Positions 9,683 through 18,071 of a stretch of DNA of 64,000 bases are shown in pieces. The notes below the pieces were generated by a model. That model was not told the origin of the DNA, did no database searches, and saw nothing but the letters and a program-made list of their open reading frames with translations. Both the position numbers and the translations under genes were made by a program. Each line of letters opens with the position of its first letter. Positions within the stretch are counted from its first letter, which is position 1. The stretch comes from CAVUXJ01 sp963814975 (GTDB taxonomy: Bacteria; Acidobacteriota; Vicinamibacteria; Vicinamibacterales; CAVVIG01): assembly GCA_963814975.1 (NCBI GenBank), contig CAWFFB010000024.1, positions 21,760 through 85,759 on the forward strand. The letters run 5' to 3'.

Positions 9683-10711
9683 AACACCTCGTCCATCACC
9701 GCGAGCGCCTGCCGCGTGTGCTCGACGATGCCTGTCGTGATGCGGATGCAGCCCTCACAGCCGGGTTCCCTGGATCGATCGCGAAGGTAGATGCCCCGCG
9801 CCAGGGCGGTGTCGAGCACCGCCTCGGTTTGCTCTCCCGTGCGGACGAGCACGAAATTCGCATCGCTCTTCCAGTACATCAGGCCGAGACGCTCGCAGGC
9901 CGCATACACCATCGTCTTGGACTCCTTCACCTGACGAAGGTAGTCCCGCACATGATCGGGATCCTCGAGCGCAGCCTGCACGGCGACGACGGCGGCGAGG
10001 TTGACGCTGTAGACGGGGATCGCCCGTCGAAGGGGATCGAGCAGCACCGGATTGCCCAGGAGCGCACCGAGGCGCAGCCCCGCCAATCCATGAGCCTTCG
10101 AGAACGTGCGTCCGACGATCACGTTCGGAAACGCGTCGAGCTCGGGGACGAAGGACCGGCCGGCGAAGTCGGCGTACGCTTCGTCGACGAGGACGATCGC
10201 GCCGGCGGGCACGCGGCCGGCAATCGTCCGGATGGCCGCCATGGGCATCGACACGCCCGTCGGGTTGTTCGGATTCGTCAAGAAAACGACCCGCGTCCTC
10301 GGGGTGATGGCCGCCAGCACCTCGTCGAGCGCGAATGCGAAATCAGGTCTCGGTCACCACGCGTACCGTCCGTCCGCCGACAATCGACGTGTCGAACTCG
10401 AAGATCTCGAAGGCCGGCTGTGGCACGACCGCCTCGTAGATCGTTCCGTCGGGCGAGGGCGCCAGCAGGGTGACGGCGATCACGAAGAGACCCTCGTCGA
10501 GGCCGTTGGTCAGCAGCAGACTGTCCGGATCGACGCCGAAATGCCGCGCGCAGGCTTCAACCGTCGCCCGGTATGGCGGATAGACGCCGATCTGCTCGGC
10601 CCCGAGCGACCGCAGCGCGTCCAGCACGCGCGGAGAACAGCCGCCGGTGTTCTCGTTCTGGTGGAGCCGCAGCCCGTCGTACAGTTCGGGCGGCTTGTCG
10701 TAGTCGCTCAT
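9667..10711 (-). CDS. hisC: Histidinol-phosphate aminotransferase HisC (frame break near 10330)
   Basis: A fold-type I PLP enzyme that transaminates imidazole acetol phosphate using glutamate. Seen: 'LHQNENTGGCSPRVLDAL' and 'YPPYRATVEACARHFGVD' near the start, the PLP-phosphate region 'NGLDEGLFVIAVTLL', 'FLTNPNNPTGV', 'VLVDEAYADF' and the Schiff-base lysine in 'GRTFSKAHGLAGLRLG'. The frame shifts near 10330, between 'RTVRVVTET' and 'DEVLAAITPRTRV'; joined, the protein is about 347 residues, normal for HisC. The start ATG overlaps the hisD stop by 4 bases. Confidence 0.92.
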
Positions 10712-11970
10712 CGTGGCCTTTGTCCAGGAGCCCGTTTCAGCCGGATGTCGATGGAGGCCGCATGTGCCCGTAGCCCTTCGACATGCGCGAGCGAGAGGAT
10801 CGTCGGCGCAAGCCGCGCCAGCCCGGCGCGAGTCACGCGTTGCACGGCCATGACGCGCACGAAATCGGCGGCCGACAGCCCTCCGCGAAACCTTGCCGCG
10901 CCCGCCGTCGGCAGAACGTGGTTCGAACCGGTCGCATAGTCGCCGGCCGCCTGCGCGGTAAACGGGCCGATGAACACGGCGCCCGCCGTGATCGAACGCC
11001 GCGCGAGCGATTCCCGATCGACGACCAGATGCTCAGGGGCGATGCGATTGGCAAGCGCCATCGCTTCATCCGCCGTGCGGGTGACGATCGCGGCCCCGTA
11101 CGCCGCGATCGAGCGCTTCACGATGTCGTGGCCGGCCTCCTGCCGGGCGACGCTCTCGGCCACACGCGATGCCAGCGCGCGGCTCCAGGTGATGAAGATC
11201 GAACGCGCCTCGGGATCGTGCTCGGCCTGGGCGACGAGATCGGCCGCGATCCAGGCAGGACGCCCGGAGCCGGCGACGATCACGATCTCGGTCGGTCCGG
11301 CGTAGAAATCGATCGCGCAATCGCCTGAGACACGGGCCTTGGCCCCGGCCACGTACCGGTTCCCCGGCCCCACAATCTTGTCCACGCGCGGCACCGTGCC
11401 GGTGCCGTAGGCGAGGGCGGCAATCGCATGAGCTCCGCCGACCCGGAAGAGGCGCGTAACCCCTGCCTCCAGCGCAGCTGCCATCACGGCCGGCTCGGGC
11501 CTGGGACACACGGCGATGATCTCGGACACCCCGGCCACGCGGGCCGGAATGGCGGTCATCAGCAGCGAGGAGGGGAGCGGGAAGCGGCCGCCCGGCACGT
11601 AGCATCCGACGCGCGCCAGCGGCTCGACGCGCTGCTGCACCGTGACGCCGGAGGCCACCTCGATCACCCACCCCCTTGGAATCTGACGCGCCGCCACCCG
11701 GGCGATGTGACGGGCCGCCTGTCGTATGGCGCGGCGCACATCCGCCGGAACGGTAGCGGCGGCGGTGCGCATCTCCTCGCTGCTGACCTCCAGCGGCGGC
11801 CGTACGCCGTCGAACCGGCGGGCGAACCCGAGCAACGCCGTGTCGCCGCCGGCGCGGACGCGGTCGACGATCGCGGTGACGCGCCGCTCGAACGCGCGAT
11901 CTGTGCCGCGGTCGCGGGCCAGGAACTGCTCCAGCGCCCGGCGACTGGTGGCCTCGATGATCTGAAGCAT
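10708..11970 (-). CDS. hisD: Histidinol dehydrogenase HisD
   Basis: An intact enzyme of about 420 residues that oxidises L-histidinol to L-histidine in two NAD+-dependent steps; a zinc enzyme. Seen: 'YVPGGRFPLPSSLLM', 'FRVGGAHAIAALAYGTGTVP', 'DKIVGPGNRYVAGAK', 'IDFYAGPTEIVIVA', the zinc/catalytic region 'AQAEHDPEARSI', 'IAPEHLVV' and 'GSNHVLPTAGAARFRGGLS'. I start at the ATG of 'MLQIIEATSRRAL'; the frame is open 11 codons further upstream, but those residues do not look like the family. It sits about 75 bases after hisG and overlaps hisC by 4 bases. Confidence 0.95.
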   Translation of the reverse strand: MLQIIEATSRRALEQFLARDRGTDRAFERRVTAIVDRVRAGGDTALLGFARRFDGVRPPLEVSSEEMRTAAATVPADVRRAIRQAARHIARVAARQIPRGWVIEVASGVTVQQRVEPLARVGCYVPGGRFPLPSSLLMTAIPARVAGVSEIIAVCPRPEPAVMAAALEAGVTRLFRVGGAHAIAALAYGTGTVPRVDKIVGPGNRYVAGAKARVSGDCAIDFYAGPTEIVIVAGSGRPAWIAADLVAQAEHDPEARSIFITWSRALASRVAESVARQEAGHDIVKRSIAAYGAAIVTRTADEAMALANRIAPEHLVVDRESLARRSITAGAVFIGPFTAQAAGDYATGSNHVLPTAGAARFRGGLSAADFVRVMAVQRVTRAGLARLAPTILSLAHVEGLRAHAASIDIRLKRAPGQRPR

Positions 11971-12045
11971 GAGTAACGAAGCCCCTCGCTGTAGACTGCA
12001 CACAATACCGCCGACGAAAAAAGACGCGACCGGTGAGACGGGCCG

Positions 12046-12936
12046 CTAGAGCACGATCTTGTTCAGCGGATACTCCACGATGCCCTGCGCCTTCGCCAGT
12101 TTCAGCCTCGGAATCAGGTCGCGGACCGTGCGCTCCTCGATGATGGTGTTCACGGCCACCCACTCATCGTCGCTCAACCCCGAGATCGTCGGACGCTGAA
12201 GCGCCGGCAGCAGCGCGAGGATCGTCGTGCCAGATCCGTGCGGCGGACGTTCAGCATCAGTCCGACGCGCCCCTGCGCTTCGATCGCCGCTTTCAGCAGG
12301 AGCGCGACGTTCTCGAGCTTCGTGCGCTTCCAGCGATCCTTCAGCGCCGACGTGTTGGCGATCAGCTGTGTGTTCGACTCCATCACCGTATCGAGAATCT
12401 GCAGCCGGTTGGCGCGCAGCGTCGATCCTGTCTCGGTCGCCTCGACGATGGCGTCGGCGAGAACCGGCGGCTTGACCTCGGTGGCGCCCCACGAGAACTC
12501 GACGTTCACCTTGACGTGCTTCTGCTCGAAGTAGCGGCGCGTGACGCGCACGAGCTCGGTCGCGATCGTCTTCCCTGAAAGATCCGTCGCCGACGTGATC
12601 GCTGAATCCTCCGGCGCCGCGAGTACCCAGCGGACTCTTCCCGAAGCTCTGTTTCGCGTAGATGAGATCGGCCAGCGCCTCGAGGACGCCCGTGGTGCCG
12701 TCGCCGAGCTCGTGCTCCATGATCCAGTCCTGGCCGGTGAGCCCGGCATCCAGGACGCCGTCGGAGACGTAGCGCGCCATCTCCTGCGCGCGGATCAGCA
12801 TGCATTCGATCTCCGGGTCGTCGATGGCGGGAAAGTACGACCGGGAGCTCACGTAGATGTTGAAGCCGGCCCGTGCGAACAGCTGCACGGTTGCGTCCTG
12901 GAGCGAGCCTTTCGGTATCCCGAGCTTCAGCGTCAT
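12046..12936 (-). CDS. hisG: ATP phosphoribosyltransferase HisG, long form (compensating frame breaks near 12635 and 12225)
   Basis: HisG condenses ATP with PRPP, the committed and feedback-controlled step of histidine synthesis. Seen: 'LKLGIPKGSLQDATVQLFARAG' (given here only as its first motif LKLGIPKGSLQ), 'MLIRAQEMARYVSDGVLDAG', 'LTGQDWIMEH' and, in the corrected middle, 'ATELVRVTRRYFEQKHV', 'EFSWGATEVKPPVLADAI' and 'ATETGSTLRAN'. A C-terminal region of ~70 residues ('EWVAVNTIIEERTVRDLIP') is the ACT-like regulatory domain of the long, HisZ-independent form that binds histidine. Two opposite indels near 12635 and 12225 put the middle third in another frame. Corrected length about 296 residues. 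It lies 170 bases downstream of hisI. Confidence 0.9.
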   Translation of the reverse strand: MTLKLGIPKGSLQDATVQLFARAGFNIYVSSRSYFPAIDDPEIECMLIRAQEMARYVSDGVLDAGLTGQDWIMEHELGDGTTGVLEALADLIYAKQSFGKSPLGTRGAGGFSDHVGDGSFREDDRDRARARHAPLLRAEARQGERRVLVGRHRGQAAGSRRRHRRGDRDRIDAARQPAADSRYGDGVEHTADRQHVGAEGSLEAHEARERRAPAESGDRSAGARRTDAERPPHGSGTTILALLPALQRPTISGLSDDEWVAVNTIIEERTVRDLIPRLKLAKAQGIVEYPLNKIVL

Positions 12937-13108
12937 AGAGAATCCGTCCCACCGGCGGAGAATATTCCCGTTCCCATTTTCCTTGGTCTCCAGCCTCCCG
13001 CCCTTGCCGAAGGCCTCAACGAGGCTCGCCGAAGCGCCCTCGCGCCCGAGAGGGCAGCCGAACCGTTACGGTCCGATTCGAGGGAGGCACTTCACTTTCG
13101 CATGCGGG

Positions 13109-13442
13109 TCACGAGGGCGCGGTGGCCGCGTGGTCGAGTAAGCGAAAAAAGCATGTCCGTTCGCCCGTATGGCACACATGACCCGTCACCGAGCCGCCTG
13201 ACCTTGACGAGCACCGTGTCGTCGTCGCAATCGACGCGCAGTTCGACGACTTCCAGACGGTTGCCCGACGTCTCGCCCTTGACCCACAGCTGGTTACGCG
13301 TGCGGCTGAAGAAGGTGGCGAAGCCGGTGCGCCTGGTCAGCGCCAGCGCCTCCTCGTTCATGAAGCCGACCATCAGGACCTCCGCGCTCTCCGCATCCTG
13401 GATGACGGCTGGAATCAGCCCGTCGAGCTTCGAAAAATCCAT
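13109..13442 (-). CDS. hisI: Phosphoribosyl-AMP cyclohydrolase HisI (frame break near 13176)
   Basis: HisI opens the adenine ring of PR-AMP. Seen: 'MDFSKLDGLIPAVIQDAESA', 'VLMVGFMNEEALALT', 'ATFFSRTRNQLWVKGETSGN', the Mg-binding 'VDCDDDTVLVKV' and, in the shifted frame, the zinc-binding 'HVCHTGERTCFFRLLD'. One extra base near 13176 separates the two parts; corrected, the protein ends at 13109, about 111 residues. Uncorrected, the frame runs to 13092 but loses the essential VCHTGERTC motif. HisE (PR-ATP pyrophosphatase) is neither fused nor adjacent. This is the first structural gene after the leader peptide and attenuator. Confidence 0.88.
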
Positions 13443-13472
13443 CGTGCACGTCTCCCGGGTCAGGCTCGCACC

Positions 13473-13513
13473 AAAAAGAAAAAACCCCGCGCCGTTGCTT
13501 GAACGGGGCGGGG
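13473..13513 (-). terminator. Intrinsic terminator of the his attenuator
   Basis: On the minus strand CCCCGCCCCGTT and AACGGCGCGGGG form a 12-pair stem with one mismatch around a 5-base loop (CAAGC), followed at once by TTTTTTCTTTTT. It lies 38 bases after the hisL stop and 31 bases before the hisI start, so it would end transcription before any structural gene unless an alternative fold forms. A GGCGG in the last codons of hisL can pair with the CCGCC of the 5' arm, a possible antiterminator. Confidence 0.85.
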
Positions 13514-13550
13514 CTGCTGTCGTCTGAAGGGGTTCTTGCTCGACCCTAGA

Positions 13551-13613
13551 TCACGCGCAACTCCGCCTCCGGTGGCCGGAATGATGATGCGCATGATGAT
13601 GGCGGGCGAACAT
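13551..13613 (-). CDS. hisL: his operon leader peptide (7 His of 20 residues)
   Basis: A 20-codon frame on the minus strand: ATG, three codons, then His-His-His-Ala-His-His-His, Ser-Gly-His, an Arg/Cys-rich tail and TGA. Seven of 20 codons are histidine (six CAT in two runs of three, plus CAC). It ends 38 bases before a strong intrinsic terminator and lies upstream of eight his genes, the arrangement of a classical ribosome-mediated attenuator: scarce charged tRNA-His would stall the ribosome in the His runs and favour antitermination. Too short for normal gene calling. No Shine-Dalgarno lies at standard distance, and the promoter -10 ends 9 bases before the ATG, so the message may be nearly leaderless. 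The mechanism is inferred from known his leaders. Confidence 0.85.
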   Translation of the reverse strand: MFARHHHAHHHSGHRRRSCA

Positions 13614-13622
13614 CGTGGCGTC

Positions 13623-13652
13623 AGCGTACCTCGATGGAATCGACGCTGTCAA
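13623..13652 (-). promoter_or_regulatory. his operon promoter (TTGACA-18-TACGCT)
   Basis: On the minus strand a perfect -35 TTGACA (13647-13652) and a -10 TACGCT (13623-13628) are separated by 18 bases. Transcription would begin within a few bases of the hisL ATG at 13613. Confidence 0.7.
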
Positions 13653-13743
13653 ACTCCCCGCAAAAACACTCTGAGATTGCCGAATGCAGATTTCAGGAGG
13701 CCGCTTCAGTCTGCAATTCAATCCGCACTCACAAGCCGCAATG

Positions 13744-15247
13744 TCAGTATCTGTAGTGGTCGGGCTTGTACGGCCCTTCCACCGGCACGCCGAGGTAATC
13801 GGCCTGGTCCTTCGTCAGCGGCGTCAGTGCGACACCCAGATGCTCGAGGTGCAGCCGGGCGACCTGCTCGTCGAGGCGCTTCGGCAGCATGTACACCTTC
13901 TTTTCGTACTGGCCGGTGTTGGCGTGAAGCTCCAACTGCGCGATCACCTGGTTCGTGAACGAGGCCGACATGACGAAGCTCGGATGGCCCGTCGCGCAGC
14001 CGAGATTCAGCAACCGTCCCTCGGCGAGCACCATGACGCTGTGACCGTCGGGAAACCGCCACTCGTCGTACTGCGGCTTGATGTTGATCCGCTCGATTCC
14101 CGGGTACTTCTTCAAGCCGGCCATGTCGATCTCGTTGTCGAAGTGACCGATATTGCCCACGATCGCCTTGTCCTTCATCCTCGACATCTGTTCGGCGCTG
14201 ATGATGTTGTAGTTGCCGGTCGCAGTAATGAAGAGGTCGGCGCGCGCGAGCACGTTCTCGAGCGTATTCACTTCGTAACCTTCCATCGCCGCCTGCAGCG
14301 CGCAGATCGGATCGATCTCGGTCACGACGACGCGGCAGCCCTGGCCCCGCAATGCCTGGGCACATCCTTTTCCGACTTCGCCAAACCCGCACACGACCGC
14401 GACCTTCCCGCCAAGCATGACGTCAGTCGCCCGCGCGAGGCCGTCGGGCAGGGAATGGCGGCAGCCGTAGACGTTGTCGAACTTGCTCTTGGTCACCGAG
14501 TCGTTCACGTTGATGGCAGGGAAGAGCAGCGTTCCGGCTTCCATCATTTGATACAGCCGATGAACGCCGGTCGTGGTCTCTTCGCTGACGCCGCGGATCG
14601 ACGACGCGACGCGCCTCCAGCGGGTCCGATCTCTTGCGATCGACCCCTTGATCAGGTCGAGGATGACGGCCCACTCTTCGGACTCGTGGTCGGGGTCGAA
14701 GCCCGGAACCGTCCCGGCTTTCTCGAACTCCGCTCCTTTATGCACCACGAGCGTCGCGTCGCCGCCATCATCCACGATCAGCGTCGGGCCTGAACCGTCG
14801 GGCCATTCGAGCGCTTCGCTCGTGCACCACCAGTACCTCTTCGAGCGTCTCGCCCTTCCAGGCGAACACCGGTGTCCCCTTCGGGTCCGCGGCGGTACCG
14901 CCCGCTTCAGGTCGTCCGACGACGGCGGCGGCGGCGGCGTGATCCTGCGTGGAAAAAATGTTGCACGAGACCCAGCGGACGTCGGCGCCGAGTTCGACCA
15001 GCGTCTCGATCAGCACGGCCGTCTGAACGGTCATGTGGAGGCTGCCCATGATCCTGGCGCCGGCGAGCGGCTTCTTGCTGCCGTGCTGGGCGCGAAGCGC
15101 CATGAGGCCGGGCATCTCCTGCTCGGCGAGCCGGATCTCTTTCCGGCCGAACTCGGCCAGCGAGAGGTCCCTCACCTTGTACGGCTCGCGTCCCGCCGCT
15201 GCTGCTGCTGCGAACGGATGAAGCTTCTCGGTCACAGTCGTCATCAC
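13744..15247 (-). CDS. ahcY: S-adenosylhomocysteine hydrolase AhcY (frame break near 14836)
   Basis: AhcY splits S-adenosylhomocysteine into adenosine and homocysteine, relieving product inhibition of methyltransferases and feeding MetH. Seen: 'YKVRDLSLAEFGRKEIRLAE', 'MTVQTAVLIETLVELGADVR', 'CNIFSTQDHAAAA', after correction 'EEYWWCTSEALEWPDG', then 'TTTGVHRLYQMMEAGTLLFP', 'NVNDSVTKSKFDNVYGC', the NAD loop 'VVCGFGEVGKGCAQALRG' and the family-typical C-terminus 'YKPDHYRY'. One extra base in a GAGG near 14836 splits the gene. Corrected length about 501 residues, somewhat longer than usual because of the family's internal insertion. Its ATG overlaps the stop of the upstream ArsR-methyltransferase gene by 4 bases. 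Confidence 0.93.
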
Positions 15248-16254
15248 TTCTCCTCTGCCTTTACGGCGGCTTTTGCCTTTTGCCCCGTGGCCACGAACAA
15301 CCCCGGACCCCGGGTTTTGACGCCCGTCGGGAGCGGGATGACCCTGATGTCCCCGAACCCTGACGCGTCCAGGATCCGCAACGCCTGATCCTCGGCGAAC
15401 CCGAGCCAGACGTGGCCCATCTGCTGACGGTAACTCTCGCGGTCGTGCGGGAGCATGTCCACGACGAGCACGCGGCCGCCGGGCTTCAGCACCCGCGCGA
15501 CCTCGGCGAGCGCGTGCGCCGGCTCGGGCACGTGGTGCAGCACGAGCAGCAGGGTGGCTGCATCGAGACGCTGGTCGTCGATCGGCAGGGCTTCGAGCTC
15601 CCCGCGCCGTAGATCGATGTTGTCGAGGCCGTGCAGCCGCTTGCGCGCCGCCTGCAGCATCGCGGCCGACGAGTCGACCGCCACAACCCGTCTCACGAAC
15701 GGCGCCAGCGCGAGGCTCACCTGGCCGGTTCCGCAGCCGAGATCGCCGACGACCCAGTCACGCTCGAGAAGCGCCGCGAGCGCGGCCAAGTGGAAGGTAT
15801 TCCCGAACAGCTCGCTGCGCAAGCGATCCCAGTGTGCCGCAGCGGAAGAGAAAAACTCCTGCGACTTCGTGCGACGTTCTCCAAGCGCACTCTGCAGGCG
15901 CCGCTGGTCGGCGGCTGCCGCCGCGGTCGCCCCCACTTGTTCACGCACCAGGAGCCACAACCGCCGCGCCGAGGGGTCGAGCGTATCGCGCCCCCGCGCC
16001 TGAAGGCCGCCGGACGGGGTCGAGGGCCGCGTGGCCGTGTACAAACGGCTGGTCCCCTCTGCGCGGGAGGCGATCCAGCCACTTTCGGACAACGCCTTCA
16101 GGTGACGGCTGACCGTCGACTGCGGCAGCTGCATGACGCCGCACAGCTCGGAGACCGTCAATTCGTGCCGATCGAGCAGAAGCAGGATACGGCTGCGGGT
16201 GGCGTCTGCCAGCGAGGTCAGGTGATCGAGGATTGCCGGCACGCGTCCATTCAT
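15244..16254 (-). CDS. ArsR-type regulator fused to SAM-dependent methyltransferase domain (ahcY-linked)
   Basis: An intact 336-residue protein. Residues ~10-85 are an ArsR-family winged helix: 'LTSLADATRSRILLLLDRHE', 'LTVSELCGVMQLPQSTVSRH' (recognition helix) and 'SESGWIASRAEGTSRLY'. Residues ~140-330 are a class I methyltransferase fold: 'VVGDLGCGTGQVSLALAPFV' (motif I), 'RVVAVDSSAAMLQAA', 'LLVLHHVPEPAHALAEVARV' and 'LKPGGRVLVVDMLPHD'. The metal-binding ELCVCD box of ArsR sensors is absent. The stop overlaps the ahcY start by 4 bases, so the pair is co-translated. A regulator that binds SAM or SAH through its C-terminal domain and controls ahcY and itself is the simplest reading; ligand and catalytic activity are inferred, not shown. 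Confidence 0.85.
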   Translation of the reverse strand: MNGRVPAILDHLTSLADATRSRILLLLDRHELTVSELCGVMQLPQSTVSRHLKALSESGWIASRAEGTSRLYTATRPSTPSGGLQARGRDTLDPSARRLWLLVREQVGATAAAAADQRRLQSALGERRTKSQEFFSSAAAHWDRLRSELFGNTFHLAALAALLERDWVVGDLGCGTGQVSLALAPFVRRVVAVDSSAAMLQAARKRLHGLDNIDLRRGELEALPIDDQRLDAATLLLVLHHVPEPAHALAEVARVLKPGGRVLVVDMLPHDRESYRQQMGHVWLGFAEDQALRILDASGFGDIRVIPLPTGVKTRGPGLFVATGQKAKAAVKAEEK

Positions 16255-16301
16255 CCGTATAACCGGATGGAAGGATACTACTCGCGGGGGCAGGAAATCA
16301 A
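16252..16301 (-). promoter_or_regulatory. Promoter with 6-6-6 inverted-repeat operator of the ArsR-methyltransferase/ahcY operon
   Basis: Minus strand: TTGATT (16296-16301), 18 bases, TATCCT (16272-16277), then a perfect dyad CATCCG-GTTATA-CGGATG (16252-16269) covering the expected transcription start and the start codon. A repressor bound there would block initiation, fitting autoregulation by the encoded ArsR-type protein. Confidence 0.55.
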
Positions 16302-16360
16302 GGGCGCTTTAGAATCCAGGCGCCAGTTGGAACTGGAACATCCACCCCTGGCCGGGGAAC

Positions 16361-16919
16361 CTAGCGAAGCGTCGGCGACTTGCAGATTTCGATGAACGAA
16401 CGGTCGGGCCTCCCGCTGCAGTATTCCTCGATCGCTTGGCGGACCTCCTCGCGCGCGAGGTTTTCCGCCTCTGTTCGGCTGAGGTTCATGACCCCGTGGG
16501 CCAGGTACCTTGTGACGAGCGTTCCCAGGATGGAGGTCATGCTGACCTGGGCGAGCTCGCCCGATGTGAACGCGGCATACGGGCGGACAAGGGGAGAGTT
16601 CCGGGTGTTCCAGACTTGTTGTTGCATCTCGTACACGTACAGCCCTCCAGGGGGAGGCGGGGCGGTTTTCACATCGAGCGATTCGAGAATATCCTTGAGA
16701 AATCGACGCTCCTCGACCGTGAGCTTGATAGTCCGGTTGGCGTTCGAGTCCTACAAGGACGGACTCGGCCGGTGCACGGGCCAGAAGCTCACGAATGCGC
16801 TCGATGGAGACGGGAAGGTCCGAGGACGGAGCGTCCTGAGCCGGGGACGCCTGGCTGGATCGCGCGGCGGCTGGGGTGCTACCCAGCGTTACCGCAAACA
16901 ATAGAAGAAACAGGTGCAT
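16361..16919 (-). CDS. Hypothetical exported protein (frame break near 16752)
   Basis: I do not recognise this family. After removing one indel near 16752 the frame reads about 186 residues: a signal peptide ('MHLFLLLFAVTLGSTPAAA'), a Ser/Pro/Asp-rich linker, 'LPVSIERIRELLARAPAES', 'NRTIKLTVEERRFLKDILES', a Pro-rich 'TAPPPPGGLYVYEMQQQVW', a hydrophobic stretch 'VSMTSILGTLVTRYLAHGVM' and an acidic helical C-terminus ending 'FIEICKSPTLR'. Cleavage after 'AAA' suggests a periplasmic protein. It is transcribed away from fpg and stands alone between the two methyl-cycle blocks. Both parts have the codon pattern of neighbouring genes, so I think it is real. Confidence 0.6.
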
Positions 16920-17055
16920 GGTGGTCTGAGGCCCCCGAGGATCTCGGCCAGTCGTCGGCCCGATAGTTCCTGCGTGCATGACGCACGCCACGTTGATGCC
17001 GGGTCGCGGGGCAGGCGCGCTTTTCAATCCCGATCCAGAGGCTGAGCTTCACGCC

Positions 17056-17988
17056 ATGCCCGAGCTTCCCGACCTGACGGTGTACATTGACGCGCTGAAC
17101 ACCCGGGTCGGCGGCCGCCAAATGGTCGGCTTTCGCCTCCACAGCCCCTTCGTGCTTCGTTCGGTCGATCCGCCCCTTGAAGCCATCAACGGACGAACTG
17201 TCCAGGCGATCTTCCGCCTCGGCAAGCGTATCGTCTTGCAGCTCGCCGCTGCCACCGCTTCGCCTTCTTCCGCGGCGTCATCGAGTATCGAAGACGAACT
17301 GTTTCTCGTGGTGCATCTGATGATTGCCGGCCGGCTTCGCTGGCGGGAACCGCGTCAGAAACCCGGGGTGGGCCCGAGGATGATCCTGGCGGTGTTCGAG
17401 TTCGAGCATGGCACGCTGTTGTTCACCGAAGCCGGTTCGAAGAAGCGCGCCTCGCTCCAACTGGTCCGCGGGCTGTCCGGTATCGAAGCGCTCAACCCCG
17501 GCGGGGTCGAGCCGCTCGAGGTCTCGTTGACACAGTTTCGGGGGGCCCTGATGCGCGAGAGCCATACGCTCAAACGCACCCTGACCGATCCGCACCTGTT
17601 CAGCGGCATCGGTAATGCCTATTCAGACGAGATCCTGCATGCGGCGCGTCTGTCGCCCCTCAAGTTGTCGAAGACGCTGTCAGACGACGAGGCACTTCGG
17701 CTGTACGAAGCCACTCGCGCGACGCTGACGATGTGGATCGAGCGCCTGGCGAGCGAAGCGGCCGGTGCGTTTCCCGAGAAGGTCACGGCGTTTCGGGACG
17801 AGATGGCGGTGCATGGCCGCTTCAAGAAGCCTTGCCCCGTCTGCGGCGCGCCAGTGCAGCGGATCGCATACGCCGATCATGAGTGCAACTATTGCGCGCG
17901 ATGCCAGACCGGCGGGCGCCTCCTCGCTGACCGCTCGTTGTCGCGGCTGCTGAAGTCCGACTGGCCCCGCTACCTCGAGGATCAATAG
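17056..17988 (+). CDS. Formamidopyrimidine-DNA glycosylase family protein (Fpg/Nei)
   Basis: An intact 310-residue base-excision repair glycosylase/AP lyase. Seen: after Met the catalytic Pro-Glu in 'MPELPDLTVYIDALN', 'GKRIVLQL', 'LVVHLMIAGRLRWRE', 'DPHLFSGIGNAYSDEILHAA' (the family helix-two-turn-helix region) and a C-terminal zinc finger 'CPVCGAPVQRI...CNYCARCQTGGR'. I start at 17056 because N-terminal Pro2 is the nucleophile; the frame is open 26 codons upstream, but a longer start would bury it. Fpg versus Nei (8-oxoguanine versus oxidised pyrimidines) is not certain from the residues seen. It lies alone on the plus strand, about 80 bases before the second ArsR-methyltransferase gene. Confidence 0.88.
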   Translation: MPELPDLTVYIDALNTRVGGRQMVGFRLHSPFVLRSVDPPLEAINGRTVQAIFRLGKRIVLQLAAATASPSSAASSSIEDELFLVVHLMIAGRLRWREPRQKPGVGPRMILAVFEFEHGTLLFTEAGSKKRASLQLVRGLSGIEALNPGGVEPLEVSLTQFRGALMRESHTLKRTLTDPHLFSGIGNAYSDEILHAARLSPLKLSKTLSDDEALRLYEATRATLTMWIERLASEAAGAFPEKVTAFRDEMAVHGRFKKPCPVCGAPVQRIAYADHECNYCARCQTGGRLLADRSLSRLLKSDWPRYLEDQ

Positions 17989-18035
17989 TCGGCAGCCGCC
18001 AGCGGCGGCTGCGATCGGGCCGGTGCCCGCCCTGG

Positions 18036-18064
18036 TTGCATATACGAATCTATAGATGTAGATT
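18036..18064 (+). promoter_or_regulatory. Promoter with 6-6-6 inverted-repeat operator of the ArsR-methyltransferase/metH operon
   Basis: TTGCAT (18036-18041), 17 bases, TAGATT (18059-18064). The -10 is itself the right arm of a perfect dyad AATCTA-TAGATG-TAGATT (18047-18064). The arm/spacer/arm geometry of 6-6-6 equals that upstream of the ahcY-linked paralogue, although the sequence differs. The ATG at 18072 lies 7 bases after the -10. Confidence 0.5.
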
Positions 18065-18071
18065 TGATGAT

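Noticed and set aside
16255..16360. A SAM or SAH riboswitch controlling ahcY
   Set aside because: The leader is too short and shows only a promoter and a single dyad that overlaps the start codon; no riboswitch core is visible.
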